A stretch of 16,520 bases of DNA from CAZKUN01 sp964555935 (GCA_964555935.1 CAZKUN010000204.1:1-16520); one strand, 5' to 3'. Shown: positions 1 to 8,400, numbered from the stretch's first letter. Numbers and translations are program-made. Notes: generated from the letters alone by a model not told the origin.

Positions 1-1350
1 CCCGCGCGCAAGCACGAGAGCAACCCAATCATCGCCGACTGCCACTCGGCTCAGACGGTCCTTCGCGGCGACGACGGACGGCTCCGGATGTGGTACGTGA
101 CGCGGAGGAAGATCCCTGGCCACACGGGCTCCGCGCGAGAGTACACGTTGCGGCACGCGGAATCCACCGACGCCGTTACCTGGGACATGCCGACGCTGGG
201 GCTCAAAGAGTTCGATGGCAGCACGAGCAACAACGTCCTGCTGACAGCCGATGATACGGACATCGAGGGCCGGGAGATCACCGGTGTCAGGGGGGCCGAG
301 AACTTCTGCGTCATCGACAATCAGCGGACGCCGGGGCCGCATACGCGCGGCCGCTACACTGCGCTCATTGGAGAGGGGTCCTTCCTCTACTCCGATGACG
401 GCCTGCGCTGGCAAGCATACCCCGAGAACCCCGTCCTCGACCTCGCCGGTTCTGACACGTACAACAACTTCCTGTTCGATACCGGCATCGGCCGGTACGT
501 GCTGTACCACCGGCCGCACCCGAGGATTCACGCCGGGCATCCCAGAGCCAACCGCCTCGTGGCGCGCATCGAAAGCGATGACCTGGTCGAGTGGGATTGG
601 GGCAGCGCGAGATGTGTCCTGGATACAGATGGCCGCGACGCTCCGGCCTTCAGCGAGGCCAACGACGCGCGGGGCCGTGACCTGCAGTTCTACGGCATGA
701 CGGTCACTCAGTACCACGGACTTTACCTCGGCTTCGCCAACCTGCTGAACGAGGTGACGGGGCGGATGGACGTGCGACTGGTCCACAGCTTCGACGGCCT
801 TGAGTGGCATCGAGAGCCGAACGACCAACCGTTCATCGAGGCGACCGCGGACGCCTGGGACTGCGGGACCATCGGGTGGGTCTCGAAGGGAAGCCCGCTG
901 GCCGTCGGAGACGACCTGCACTTCTATTACGGCGGCACGAACATGACCCACAACTACAAGATCATGAACGACGAAGGGACGCTCAAGATGCGCCTGGGGC
1001 TGGGCGTCGTGAAGAGAGGGCGTCTCGTGGGATACCATGCGGGCGCGGCGGAGGGGCAGTTGCTCACGCGACCCTTCACGTTGAGCGGGCGGCGGCTGAC
1101 GCTGAATGTGGATGCCCGTGGTGGCGAGGTCAAGGCGGCCCTGGCCGACGAGGAAGGGCGGGCCATTCCCGGATGCTCAATGGGTGAAGCGGTCCCTATC
1201 CGGGAGGACGGGCTGGACGTGCCCGCGCGCTGGGAGGGGCGGGCCGACCTCACAGACCTTGTGGGCCAGCGAATCCGCCTGCGCATCTCGGCAGAGGATG
1301 CGAAGCTGTACGGGCTGAGCATGGAAGACAAGGAGGCGGATCTCGAGTAA
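1..1350 (+). CDS. Five-bladed beta-propeller glycoside-hydrolase-like protein, 5'-truncated by the window edge
   Basis: The reading frame is open from base 1 and ends at TAA 1348-1350. The ATG at 88 is internal, because the codons before it read as protein (ESNPIIADCHS..., like the 'NPV/I' opening of a propeller blade). About 450 residues are present. Several blade-like repeats are visible: 'SDDGLRWQAYPENPVL', 'ESDDLVEWDW', 'SFDGLEWHREPNDQPFI' and 'GSPLAVGDDLHFYYGG'. This layout is typical of the large group of GH32/GH43-like or BNR-type propeller proteins annotated as hypothetical glycosyl hydrolases. The last 110 residues form a second, beta-sandwich-like part ('LLTRPFTLSGRRLTLNVDARGG' to 'AKLYGLSM'), a common C-terminal appendage of these proteins. 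The signal peptide, if any, is off the window. Catalytic residues cannot be assigned from sequence alone, and the substrate is unknown. It probably belongs to a glycan-degradation gene group extending to the left. Confidence 0.8.
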   Translation, partial: PARKHESNPIIADCHSAQTVLRGDDGRLRMWYVTRRKIPGHTGSAREYTLRHAESTDAVTWDMPTLGLKEFDGSTSNNVLLTADDTDIEGREITGVRGAENFCVIDNQRTPGPHTRGRYTALIGEGSFLYSDDGLRWQAYPENPVLDLAGSDTYNNFLFDTGIGRYVLYHRPHPRIHAGHPRANRLVARIESDDLVEWDWGSARCVLDTDGRDAPAFSEANDARGRDLQFYGMTVTQYHGLYLGFANLLNEVTGRMDVRLVHSFDGLEWHREPNDQPFIEATADAWDCGTIGWVSKGSPLAVGDDLHFYYGGTNMTHNYKIMNDEGTLKMRLGLGVVKRGRLVGYHAGAAEGQLLTRPFTLSGRRLTLNVDARGGEVKAALADEEGRAIPGCSMGEAVPIREDGLDVPARWEGRADLTDLVGQRIRLRISAEDAKLYGLSMEDKEADLE

Positions 1351-1416
1351 GCCGAGTCGAGCGAACACCGGGCAGGCAGGCGTCAGCCGCGCGGCGGACC
1401 TGCTGGCACAGCGTCT

Positions 1417-1431
1417 CCCGAGCTACTCGGG
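1417..1431 (+). other. Short perfect inverted repeat between genes
   Basis: CCCGAG (1417-1422), loop CTA, CTCGGG (1426-1431) form a 6-bp GC-rich hairpin 66 bases after the propeller gene's stop. No T-tract follows, so it is at best a weak or factor-assisted terminator, and chance is possible in DNA this GC-rich. The rest of 1351-1613 shows no convincing ORF, RNA gene or promoter. Confidence 0.2.
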
Positions 1432-1599
1432 CCGAATTCCCCCCACGTTTGCTTTCGGCAGACGCACCAGTCATGAGAAGAGAGCCATTGGCTGCGGCGG
1501 ATCTGCGCGCGGCGCCGCCACCTGCCAGGAGGGCCCGCCCTCGCTCAAGCCGAAGTACGACCAACGCGCCAGGCAGCACGCCGGCCACGCACCCCGACG

Positions 1600-1605
1600 A
1601 AGGAG
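1600..1605 (+). promoter_or_regulatory. Ribosome binding site that sets the start of the PD40 mini-gene
   Basis: AAGGAG lies 8 nt before the GTG at 1614. It decides for that start over the in-frame ATGs at 1449 and 1473, whose following codons encode low-complexity Arg/Pro/Ala sequence. Confidence 0.7.
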
Positions 1606-1613
1606 ACGCCGAA

Positions 1614-1904
1614 GTGACAAACAGCTTGCGGACCAGCGCCATAGCCGCCACCGCGGTCTGTCTGTTGCTCGCGCCGTGCTCCGGCAGCGTGGAGCCACTG
1701 ACGCCAGCTGAGTCGAGGGACGCCGCGACTACCAGGATAGCGGCGGGCGGCGTCAGCGAGCCCAACTACTCGCCCGACGGGCGGCGCATCGTCTTCGCAT
1801 CCAACGCGAGCGGCAACCTGCGGGTCATGATCTCCCGGGCCAACGGCAAGAACCCTAAGGGCCTAACCGATCCCAACCAGTTCAACGGGGGGCCGACCTG
1901 GTGA
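1614..1904 (+). CDS. Truncated WD40-like (PD40/TolB-type) lipoprotein-like mini-protein
   Basis: This is a 96-residue product from the GTG at 1614, chosen because of AAGGAG at 1600-1605. Residues 1-22 form a Sec-type signal (basic 'SLRTS', then hydrophobic 'AIAATAVCLLLAPC'). Cys22 could be a lipidation site, although Pro before the Cys is unusual. Residues 50-75 match a PD40 beta-propeller blade closely ('NYSPDGRRIVFASNASGNL'), continuing to 'LTDPNQFNGGPTW', which is where the next blade ('WSPDG') should begin. The TGA falls exactly there. TolB-like proteins normally carry many such blades, so this looks like a gene that lost its 3' part or an unusual one-blade remnant. The stop (1902-1904) overlaps the next gene's GTG (1901-1903) by 4 bp, suggesting translational coupling. 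It may be a pseudogene fragment. Its last residues are discussed under findings. Confidence 0.55.
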   Translation: MTNSLRTSAIAATAVCLLLAPCSGSVEPLTPAESRDAATTRIAAGGVSEPNYSPDGRRIVFASNASGNLRVMISRANGKNPKGLTDPNQFNGGPTW

Positions 1905-3208
1905 CGGAGCCCGCTCGGCCCTCGCCGTGGCTCCGCCGACTCGGACGCGCCCTGCGCCTGCCGATGGCGCTGGTCGACGTCGCGTTCGGTTCTCGCGAGG
2001 CTGAAACCTGGATCGAAGCAGCATCGACGGCAGGCATCACCATCCCAGTCCGACGCGTGCGAATGCTCGAGCCTCGCCCCGCCCTCGACCGCCTCCGCGC
2101 CTATCAGCAAAGGCTGGATCTTGCCGGCCACGTGCTCAAACTGAAGTGCTACCACCGCGCGATGCTCATCGCGCGCGAGGCGGCGCGCCTGGGCCTGTCG
2201 ACCTCGGTGCAGATGGGCGTCCGTCGCGAGGGTGAGGAGTTAGAGGGGCACGCGTGGCTGAGCGATGACCTCGGCCTGGCGGATCGCCCGGAGACGAGGC
2301 CCGGCGACCACCAGCCGATGATCGAGGCTCGGCCCGTCGACCGACGCCCCGAGCCGCTGGCGCCGCACCAAGCGCTCGCGGTGGCGTTTGTCAGAGCATA
2401 CCACGCGCCAGGCGACACGGCTTTACTCGACGCTCTTCACGCCAAGCTGACGAAACACTCCGACGTCGCTGATTCCGTCCTCGACCTGGCGCGGCATAGG
2501 GCGTTGCTCATCGCATGTGCCGTCATGCGTCGGGAGCCATCGCTTCAGGCGCTCGAGGCGTGGTCCGACGCTATCGAGGCTGCTTCGGCGCCGCATCTCA
2601 ACGCAGAGTCTCAAGCGGAGCGCGCCGCGGAGAGCATCCACGAAGCGTTCGAGCGCGCCGGCCTGGACTCACGCGCAGTCAAGGGCGGCGCCATCATGCG
2701 CGAGTGGCCCGAGTACGGGCGCCTTCGAATGGCCCCCGAGGTCGAGTTCCTCGTGCCGGCCGGCCAGCTCCCGGAGGCGCGCCGGCTCTGTCGCGAGTTG
2801 GACTTGGAGCTGCGGGAGGCGGAAGCGTCGGGCGGTCACGTGCCAGTGCATGTCCATCGCCATCTCCATGCGACTGAGGCCCTCGACTACGAGGCGTATT
2901 CGCGCGAAGTCGAGGCGCGCGGCGAGGCGTTCATGAGACTCGCGGGCACGATCGCCCACCACGCCTGCGCGCGCCGCTACGTCCGGGATCCGCTGTCGCT
3001 GAGCGACATGCTGTTCGGCTTGGAGGACGGGCAGCTTGAACTCAGCGAGGTGGCGCAATGGGCGTGGGAGTCGCGGCGCGGAGGGCCCTTGCGGACGGCG
3101 CTGGCGTGGATGCTGCCGTACCTGCCCGTGGATGCAGAGGGCGCTGAATGGCGGTGGAAGCTCCCGGTCCGCACGTGGATGCCCGGGCAGGCCGACCGCC
3201 CGCGCTAG
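1901..3208 (+). CDS. Lasso B2-type transglutaminase-like domain fused to an NTP_transf_5-like nucleotidyltransferase domain
   Basis: The product is 435 residues, starting at a GTG that overlaps the previous stop; GGGGGG at 1887-1892 may serve as its ribosome site. Residues about 65-130 match the Transglut_core3/lasso B2 pattern: 'KCYHRAMLIAREAARLGLS' with Cys83, 'VQMGVRREG', then 'LEGHAWL' with His117. Asp128, or Asp122/123, could be the third catalytic residue. In lasso peptide pathways B2 is the leader peptidase. Residues about 235-380 resemble NTP_transf_5: 'GLDSRAVKGGAIMREWPEY', then 'RLRMAPEVEFLV' in place of the usual 'R..DiDLLV', then 'SGGHVPVHVHRHLH' and a late helical 'HHACARRYVRDPLSLSDML'. 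NTP_transf_5 proteins occur as separate genes in some lasso clusters; their role there is unclear to me. No B1/RRE or cyclase gene lies nearby; the convergent exporter gene is the only likely partner. The assignment rests on motifs and has not been searched. Confidence 0.72.
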   Translation: MTEPARPSPWLRRLGRALRLPMALVDVAFGSREAETWIEAASTAGITIPVRRVRMLEPRPALDRLRAYQQRLDLAGHVLKLKCYHRAMLIAREAARLGLSTSVQMGVRREGEELEGHAWLSDDLGLADRPETRPGDHQPMIEARPVDRRPEPLAPHQALAVAFVRAYHAPGDTALLDALHAKLTKHSDVADSVLDLARHRALLIACAVMRREPSLQALEAWSDAIEAASAPHLNAESQAERAAESIHEAFERAGLDSRAVKGGAIMREWPEYGRLRMAPEVEFLVPAGQLPEARRLCRELDLELREAEASGGHVPVHVHRHLHATEALDYEAYSREVEARGEAFMRLAGTIAHHACARRYVRDPLSLSDMLFGLEDGQLELSEVAQWAWESRRGGPLRTALAWMLPYLPVDAEGAEWRWKLPVRTWMPGQADRPR

Positions 3209-3353
3209 ACGCTTCGTACTCATCCAATGGGCTCGTCCAGGGCGAATCCAGTCCTCGCAGGAACTCCAGCTTATTGTGCTCCGCCGCGCACCACAGGCAC
3301 GGGTATCGGCCGATGCCGACTGCCTGCTCGCGCGGGTCGGCTATGCGAATCAC
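3042..3353 (-). CDS. Small coding-looking ORF with a CxxC motif downstream of the exporter, uncertain
   Basis: Reading right to left, a GTG at 3353-3351 opens a 103-codon frame 33 bases after the ABC exporter's stop and in the same frame. The first 49 codons, which occupy the intergenic gap (about 3353-3207), look like real protein: 'VIRIADPREQAVGIGRYPC', then 'LWCAAEHNKLEFLRGLDSPW'. By my count the third codon positions are roughly three-quarters G/C and the second positions about half. The CxxC ('CLWC') could bind metal or be redox-active. After about 3207 the frame runs antisense to the B2 fusion gene and turns into Arg/Pro/Ala-rich sequence typical of shadow frames. No good Shine-Dalgarno precedes the GTG. 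It may be a short gene, a 3' remnant of a lost gene, or chance. I do not recognise the family. Confidence 0.3.
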   Translation of the reverse strand: MIRIADPREQAVGIGRYPCLWCAAEHNKLEFLRGLDSPWTSPLDEYEASSAGGRPARASTCGPGASTAIQRPLHPRAGTAASTPAPSARALRAATPTPIAPPR

Positions 3354-3386
3354 TTCGCTGTCAGGTAGGGTGATTCCTACGCCGGA

Positions 3387-5204
3387 TCACCGGTAATGCT
3401 GGGCCTGGGCTTCGAACAGCTCCGCGTAGATGCCCCCGAGTCGGACGAGTTCATCGTGGGGACCCTCCTCGACAATCCGCCCGTCCGCCACGACACAGAT
3501 CCGGTCGGCGATGCGCACGGTGGAGAAGCGGTGGCTGATGATGATCCCCGCGCGGTCGACGATAAGGTCCTTGAAGGCGTGGAAGATCTCCTGCTCCGCG
3601 AGCGCGTCCATGGAACTCGTCGGCTCGTCGAGCACGACGAGCTGCGCATCCCGGGCCAGCGCCCTCGCCAGCGCAACCTTCTGCCACTCCCCCACGCTCA
3701 GCTCTTCCCCATCCTCAAACCACCTGCCAAGAATCGTGTCATAGCCCGCGGGAAGATTCTCGATAAACCCGTCCGCGCCCGCGCGTCGAGCCGCGTCGAT
3801 GATGCCCGAATCATCCGCCGGCAGCTCGATGTTGCCGATCCGGATGTTCTCGCGCGCGGAGAAGTGGTACCGCGAGTAGTCCTGCAGCACGACGGCGATC
3901 TCGCGGCGCAGATCGGCGGTCCCAAGCTCGCGCAAGTCGACGCCATCGATGCTTATCCGGCCGCTGGTTGGATCGTAGAGCCGGCACAGCAGCTTCACGA
4001 TCGTGGTCTTCCCCGCGCCGTTGCCGCCGACGAGAGCGACGACTTCGTTCGGGGCTACGGCCAGATCGATCGACTCCAGCACGGGGCGAGTGCCCGATGG
4101 ATACTCGAACGAGACGCCTTCGAAGGCGATGCCCTTGCGAATCGGACGCGGCACAGGCTGGGGCGCCTCCGGCTCCAACACGCGCGACTCGAGGTCCAGG
4201 AACTCGAACAGGTTCCTCAGGAACAGGCCGTGTTCACCGATTCCCGCCAGTCCCTGCATCCCCCCGGCGATGAAGCCCTGGCCGCGCTGGAACGCCTGGT
4301 AGTACATGACGAGGTCGCCGATGGTGATATGCCCGTGGATCGCGCGATAGCCGATGAAGAGGAATGCCCCAAACCCGGCGACTACGCTCGCCGCCTGAGC
4401 CAGGCTGGTACCGAGCGCCTCCCGGGCGCGCACTGCGAGTTCTTCGCCTCGGAGGACGGCGCGCGCGTCCTGGTAGCGACTGATGAACTCGCGCCCCAGA
4501 CCGAACAGCCGCACTTCCTTCGCGTGGTCATCACCCGTCAGCACGCGACTCAGGTACCCACCAAGCCGCTGCATGGGCGTGCGCCCTCGATACCATCGGT
4601 ACAGCTCGCGGGAGTACTTGACCCGCACGAGCATCGCCGGCACGCAGATCACGAACAGCACCAGCGGCACGGCCCAGTGGAGCCCGATCAACAAGCCCAC
4701 GATCGCGATGCCGCCGACGGTGCTCTGAATGAGCCCGATGAGCGCGCTCACGATGGCGAGCGGCCGGGAGTTCGCCTCACTGCGCGCGCGGTGTAGCGTG
4801 TCGTGGTACGTGGGATCCTCGAAGTAAGCCAGGTCGACGCTGACGCTCTTCTCATGCACCAGGCTCTGCATGTGATCGGCGAAGTGGCGCGCCTGAGATC
4901 GAGAAAGGTAAGTCGAGAAGGCGGCGAACGCGGAATTGACGAGGGCCAGGCCCGCGGCGATGCCGACGTACAGGGCGATTTTCCCAAACGCCGCGACCTT
5001 GTCATCGGCGGTGATGCCATCGGCCACGGCGTCGACCATCAACTTCATGAGGTAGAGCGCGACGAGAGGCAAAACGCCCTGCGCCACAGTGACCGCCACC
5101 GTCGCCACCGCGCGACCCGGCCCCGAGCGCCAGACGAGGCGGATCGCCCGCATGAGGTCGGGAGCGGCAATAAACGCTCTGGGTTCTTGGCCGGCATCCG
5201 CCAC
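3387..5204 (-). CDS. ABC exporter (fused permease-ATPase), NisT / lasso-D-like peptide transporter
   Basis: The product is 605 residues, with transmembrane and ATPase domains in one chain, the standard length for a homodimeric half-transporter. Residues about 30-330 contain the membrane segments (for example 'AVATVAVTVAQGVLPLVALYL' and 'LVLFVICVPAMLV'). The ATPase has Walker A GGNGAGKTT (393-401), Q-loop Gln441, signature LSVGEWQ (502-508), Walker B LVVLDEP (522-528, with Asp526 and Glu527), D-loop SMD (531-533) and H-loop His558. The stretch 'GYDTILGRWFEDGEELS' followed by xGEWQK is characteristic of lantibiotic (NisT/SpaT) and lasso peptide exporters rather than lipid-A or multidrug types. 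No N-terminal C39 peptidase is present, so any leader would be removed by another enzyme, which fits the convergent B2-like protein. The GTG start at 5204 is supported by GGAG 7 nt upstream. The substrate is unknown. Confidence 0.85.
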   Translation of the reverse strand: MADAGQEPRAFIAAPDLMRAIRLVWRSGPGRAVATVAVTVAQGVLPLVALYLMKLMVDAVADGITADDKVAAFGKIALYVGIAAGLALVNSAFAAFSTYLSRSQARHFADHMQSLVHEKSVSVDLAYFEDPTYHDTLHRARSEANSRPLAIVSALIGLIQSTVGGIAIVGLLIGLHWAVPLVLFVICVPAMLVRVKYSRELYRWYRGRTPMQRLGGYLSRVLTGDDHAKEVRLFGLGREFISRYQDARAVLRGEELAVRAREALGTSLAQAASVVAGFGAFLFIGYRAIHGHITIGDLVMYYQAFQRGQGFIAGGMQGLAGIGEHGLFLRNLFEFLDLESRVLEPEAPQPVPRPIRKGIAFEGVSFEYPSGTRPVLESIDLAVAPNEVVALVGGNGAGKTTIVKLLCRLYDPTSGRISIDGVDLRELGTADLRREIAVVLQDYSRYHFSARENIRIGNIELPADDSGIIDAARRAGADGFIENLPAGYDTILGRWFEDGEELSVGEWQKVALARALARDAQLVVLDEPTSSMDALAEQEIFHAFKDLIVDRAGIIISHRFSTVRIADRICVVADGRIVEEGPHDELVRLGGIYAELFEAQAQHYR

Positions 5205-5450
5205 TTAGCCGCTCCGGTGCGTGGGCATCAACGTCCGCCGGCCCGCTTCCGCGATACGGGGTCCACCTCCTCCCAAGGCGGTGCGAGGACGCGTCGGCAT
5301 CGCGGTCTCGTGGGGTAACGGCTTCGCGGGCCGGTAAGAAAGTGTCCGTGGGGCCAATGACGAACCTGGGCGTCACGTGGCAGTTGCTGAGTCCGTGAAC
5401 CGACCACACCGATTGCGTACCGGCAACCCCGGTCAGGGAGAGCGTCCCGC
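5205..5450. promoter_or_regulatory. Divergent intergenic region between the exporter and the glycan operon
   Basis: These 246 bp separate the divergent starts of the exporter (minus) and the large modular hydrolase (plus), so at least one promoter should lie here. I see no clear -35/-10 pair; TTGCTG at 5384 has no good -10 partner. Exporter ribosome site: GGAG read on the minus strand from 5215-5212. Hydrolase ribosome site: AGGGAG at 5435-5440. A 5-bp hairpin (ACCGG 5419-5423, CCGGT 5429-5433) sits directly before the latter. Short ORFs here were checked as peptide precursors and none was convincing. Confidence 0.4.
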
Positions 5451-8400
5451 ATGAGGTCACGCATCCGACCACAGTCCCTGCTGCTCCGCGGCACGGTCTT
5501 CCTCTGCCTCCTGGTAGGGGTATCCGGCGGCCTATCGTGGGCCCAGGCGGAGGATCCGGCCACTGCCTGTCAGGACGTCACCGAGGCCATACGCAGTGGT
5601 TGGGAAGTCATCGCCGGTGACGCGGCGAAGGGCCAGGAGCCGTTGCTCTCGGTTGTGGATGACGCGGTGGTGGGCGAGACCGCACTGCGCGTCGAGGCGA
5701 AGCACGCGGGGGACTGGCAGGGCCTCCTCCTTCGCCAGGCCGTTGACCTCACCCGCTTCTCTCGGGTCGAGTTCTACCTCAAACAGAACGTCCGCACCAC
5801 CGACACGCCGTGGGCGTGCGCGCTGCAAGTCTTCTTCGCCGATGGCGGGCAGGCGGTAGCCGACCCCCTGATGGGCCTGGGCGAGGAGTGGACCAAGGTG
5901 TCGGTGCCGCTGCGCGCGCCGCCCTTTGCGATCGACGGCCGGCCCCAGACCTTCAGCACGACTGACCGCATCCGCTTCTACCCGTACCGCGAGCTGAATA
6001 GCCCCGGCGAGTATTTGCAGATTGACGGCCTTCGCTTCGTCCCCAGGGAAGAGGATGCGACAGTGGCGACCCAGGGCATCACCTGCCGCTACGAGGTCGC
6101 GCCGCAAGGGGACGTGGACGCTGCCGCGACGCAACTGCTCGACGGCGAGAACGACCCCGACCAGCAGGTCACCTTCGCCCCCTACAGCGGCGACCCCGTG
6201 CTGGTGTTTGATCTCGGTGAGGTGCAGACGCTGACGCGCATCGTCTTGCGAGCCTATCCGAAAGGCGGGCGCAACATCGCCGGCGCGACCTTCGAGGTCA
6301 GTGAGGACGAGGAGTCGTGGAAGCCCGTCGCGAGTCTGACCAATGAGGAGACCCCGCCGCCGGGAGGCGAGCAAGTTCTGGGCGCGGCCTGTCTGGGCGT
6401 GGGTCGCTACCTGCGCGTAACCTTGCGCAAACCCCAGGGAGACGTCCCGCTGGCGCTGGGTGAAGTGGTACTGGAACGACGGGCGACCCGCGCCGCCGAC
6501 CGGGAATACACGCCCGAGGCCTACTTCGATGGCCCGGACATGCCACCGATCCCGGCGGATCACGCCGACGATGGGGAGTACGTCTGGCTGCGTGGGAAGA
6601 GCATCCAGGTCGCCATCCACCGGCGCACCGGCATCATCGGCGGGCTCTGGAACGCTGACGACAAACACGTCGTGCTTCGGGGCTGGGACAGGTACGTGTT
6701 CGAGACCCGCGAGGACCTGGTCGAGAGCGCGGAATACGCCGACGCCGGGCAGATGAGCCGCAAGGGCGCGGGCCTCCTGGCCTGGCAAGGCACGAACGAG
6801 GACTTGCCGGGGATTGCGCTTGAGAAGTCATACCGCATCCGCCGTGACGGCGCGGAGGAGATGCTGGAGAAGCGTTCGGAACTGACCTACACCGGTGCCC
6901 GGCCGGACCAGTTCGCTACCGTGCTATCCAACGTTGCGCTGACCGAGGCCTTCCGACGGGGCGGGTACTACGAGGGCGTCCAGACGCTATGTGACCGCAC
7001 TCTTGCCGATGACGTCCACTTCAAGCGGATCATCCCCCCGAACAAGGCCGTGATGCTCTCCCACCCAGAGTCGGGCGAGACGGTGACCCAGTGCCGCTTC
7101 AAGGTGAATGACCGCTTCTGCGCGCCATATTACACGCAGCCGGCAACGGAGACGTACAACACGAGTTCCTACAACCGTTGCGGGTGGGAGGTCGGGCACG
7201 CGACTCTGAAGCTCGCGCCCGGCGTGCCACAATCGGTACACGTTCACACGGGGATGGTCGGCGACGGGAGGTTCGGCTGGGAGCGGCACTTCGTCTCGCT
7301 GCCTGACTACCGCCGCTTCGTGGCGGACCTAACGCGTCCACCGTGGATCGCTGACGTCAAGGCCGTCTTCGGGGACACCTACCACGAGCTGCTGCCAGGC
7401 ATGGCTGAACGCACCGCGGAAAGACTGCTCAGCATCGTGGACGACGGGTACGTGCTGAGTCCGAGTTTCTGCTTCTGTGATACGGCCTGGGGGGACTTGC
7501 CCCTCGCCGGCGACTGCCATGATATCTTCGGCGGCGTCACTTCGGCCGAGGAGATGGAGCGCATCCTGCAGAGCCTGCATCGCCACCCGCGCTTCAAGGG
7601 CGGCCTGTACATGTGGTTGCAGAGCATCATGCCGGAGTCCGAGATCTATCAGGCGCACCCGGACTGGGCCATCGCCACCAACAAGGTCGGCGACCCGATG
7701 AGCTTCTTCCCAACGCTCAAGACGAACTTCAGCCGCATTCTCAGCGCGCCGGGCCATGAGGACTTCCTGGTGAAGCAGGTCACCGACTTCCTGCGCCGCT
7801 ATACCCAGAGCTGTTGGTACCTCGACGGCGGCGCGGGGGCGGCCAATGTCATCGACTGGGAGACGCTGCGCATCTCGCAGGACTACAACGGCGAGGACTT
7901 CTGCCGGCGAACGCGCGAGGAGTTCCGACGGCATGACCCGGAGGGGCTGGTGTTCTTCAACGACGCCGAGGACCGGTTCGCCGACATCGGCTACGCCGAG
8001 ATCGGCACGGGCTTCGGCCAGGACTGGCGCACCACCGCGGCCGGCATGTACCAGGTGAAGGTCCGCCAGTACTTCGACCCGCTGCGCTTGTTGTCTCCTC
8101 TCTACGTCACCCGCGCCAACAGCCTCGCCTACTTGCGGCTCTGCACCGCGCTGGGCTTGGTGCCGGCGGGGTCGGTGTCGTATGAGACGTCCGGCCTGCT
8201 GGAATATGCCCCCTACTGCAGCGCTGCCTTCGAGACGCGCGGGCTGCAGTTCTCCCCCACCCGCGTCACGCCCGACTGGCGCGTTGAGGCCGATACGCCG
8301 CTTGAGATTCACGCCCTGCGCGCGGGACGCGGCCTCGTGCTGTCGGTCGTATCCCACACTGAGACCGAAGACACGCGCGACCTACGCGCCCGGGTGCCCG

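Noticed and set aside
1473..1613. In-frame N-terminal extension of the PD40 mini-protein, with a Gly...Asp pattern in 'GSTPATHPDEG'
   Set aside because: The ribosome site and signal peptide place the start at 1614, and the extension is low-complexity Arg/Pro/Ala sequence without a stop after the supposed core.
3365..3393. Short inverted repeats between the convergent genes (GTAGG...CCTAC and CCGG-ATCA-CCGG) as a terminator
   Set aside because: Stems of 4-5 bp without T-tracts; not distinguishable from chance.
3396..4796. 466-codon plus-strand ORF opposite the ABC exporter
   Set aside because: It lies antisense to a complete ABC protein with all motifs, and its Arg/Asp/His-rich product has no family features.
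5221..5337. 38-codon plus-strand ORF from GTG 5221, considered as a lasso precursor
   Set aside because: No leader motif, no ribosome site, and no Asp or Glu at ring positions 7-9 after the possible core Gly.
5228..5472. Minus-strand small ORFs upstream of the exporter, considered as peptide precursors; GGAGG lies near 5268-5272
   Set aside because: The GTG next to the GGAGG opens only 12 codons, and the longer frames run through both flanking genes without a leader/core pattern.
5532..6788. 418-codon minus-strand ORF opposite the modular hydrolase; similarly 7329-8357
   Set aside because: Shadow frames of the 1684-residue gene, which has a signal peptide, a ribosome site and recognisable domains along its length.
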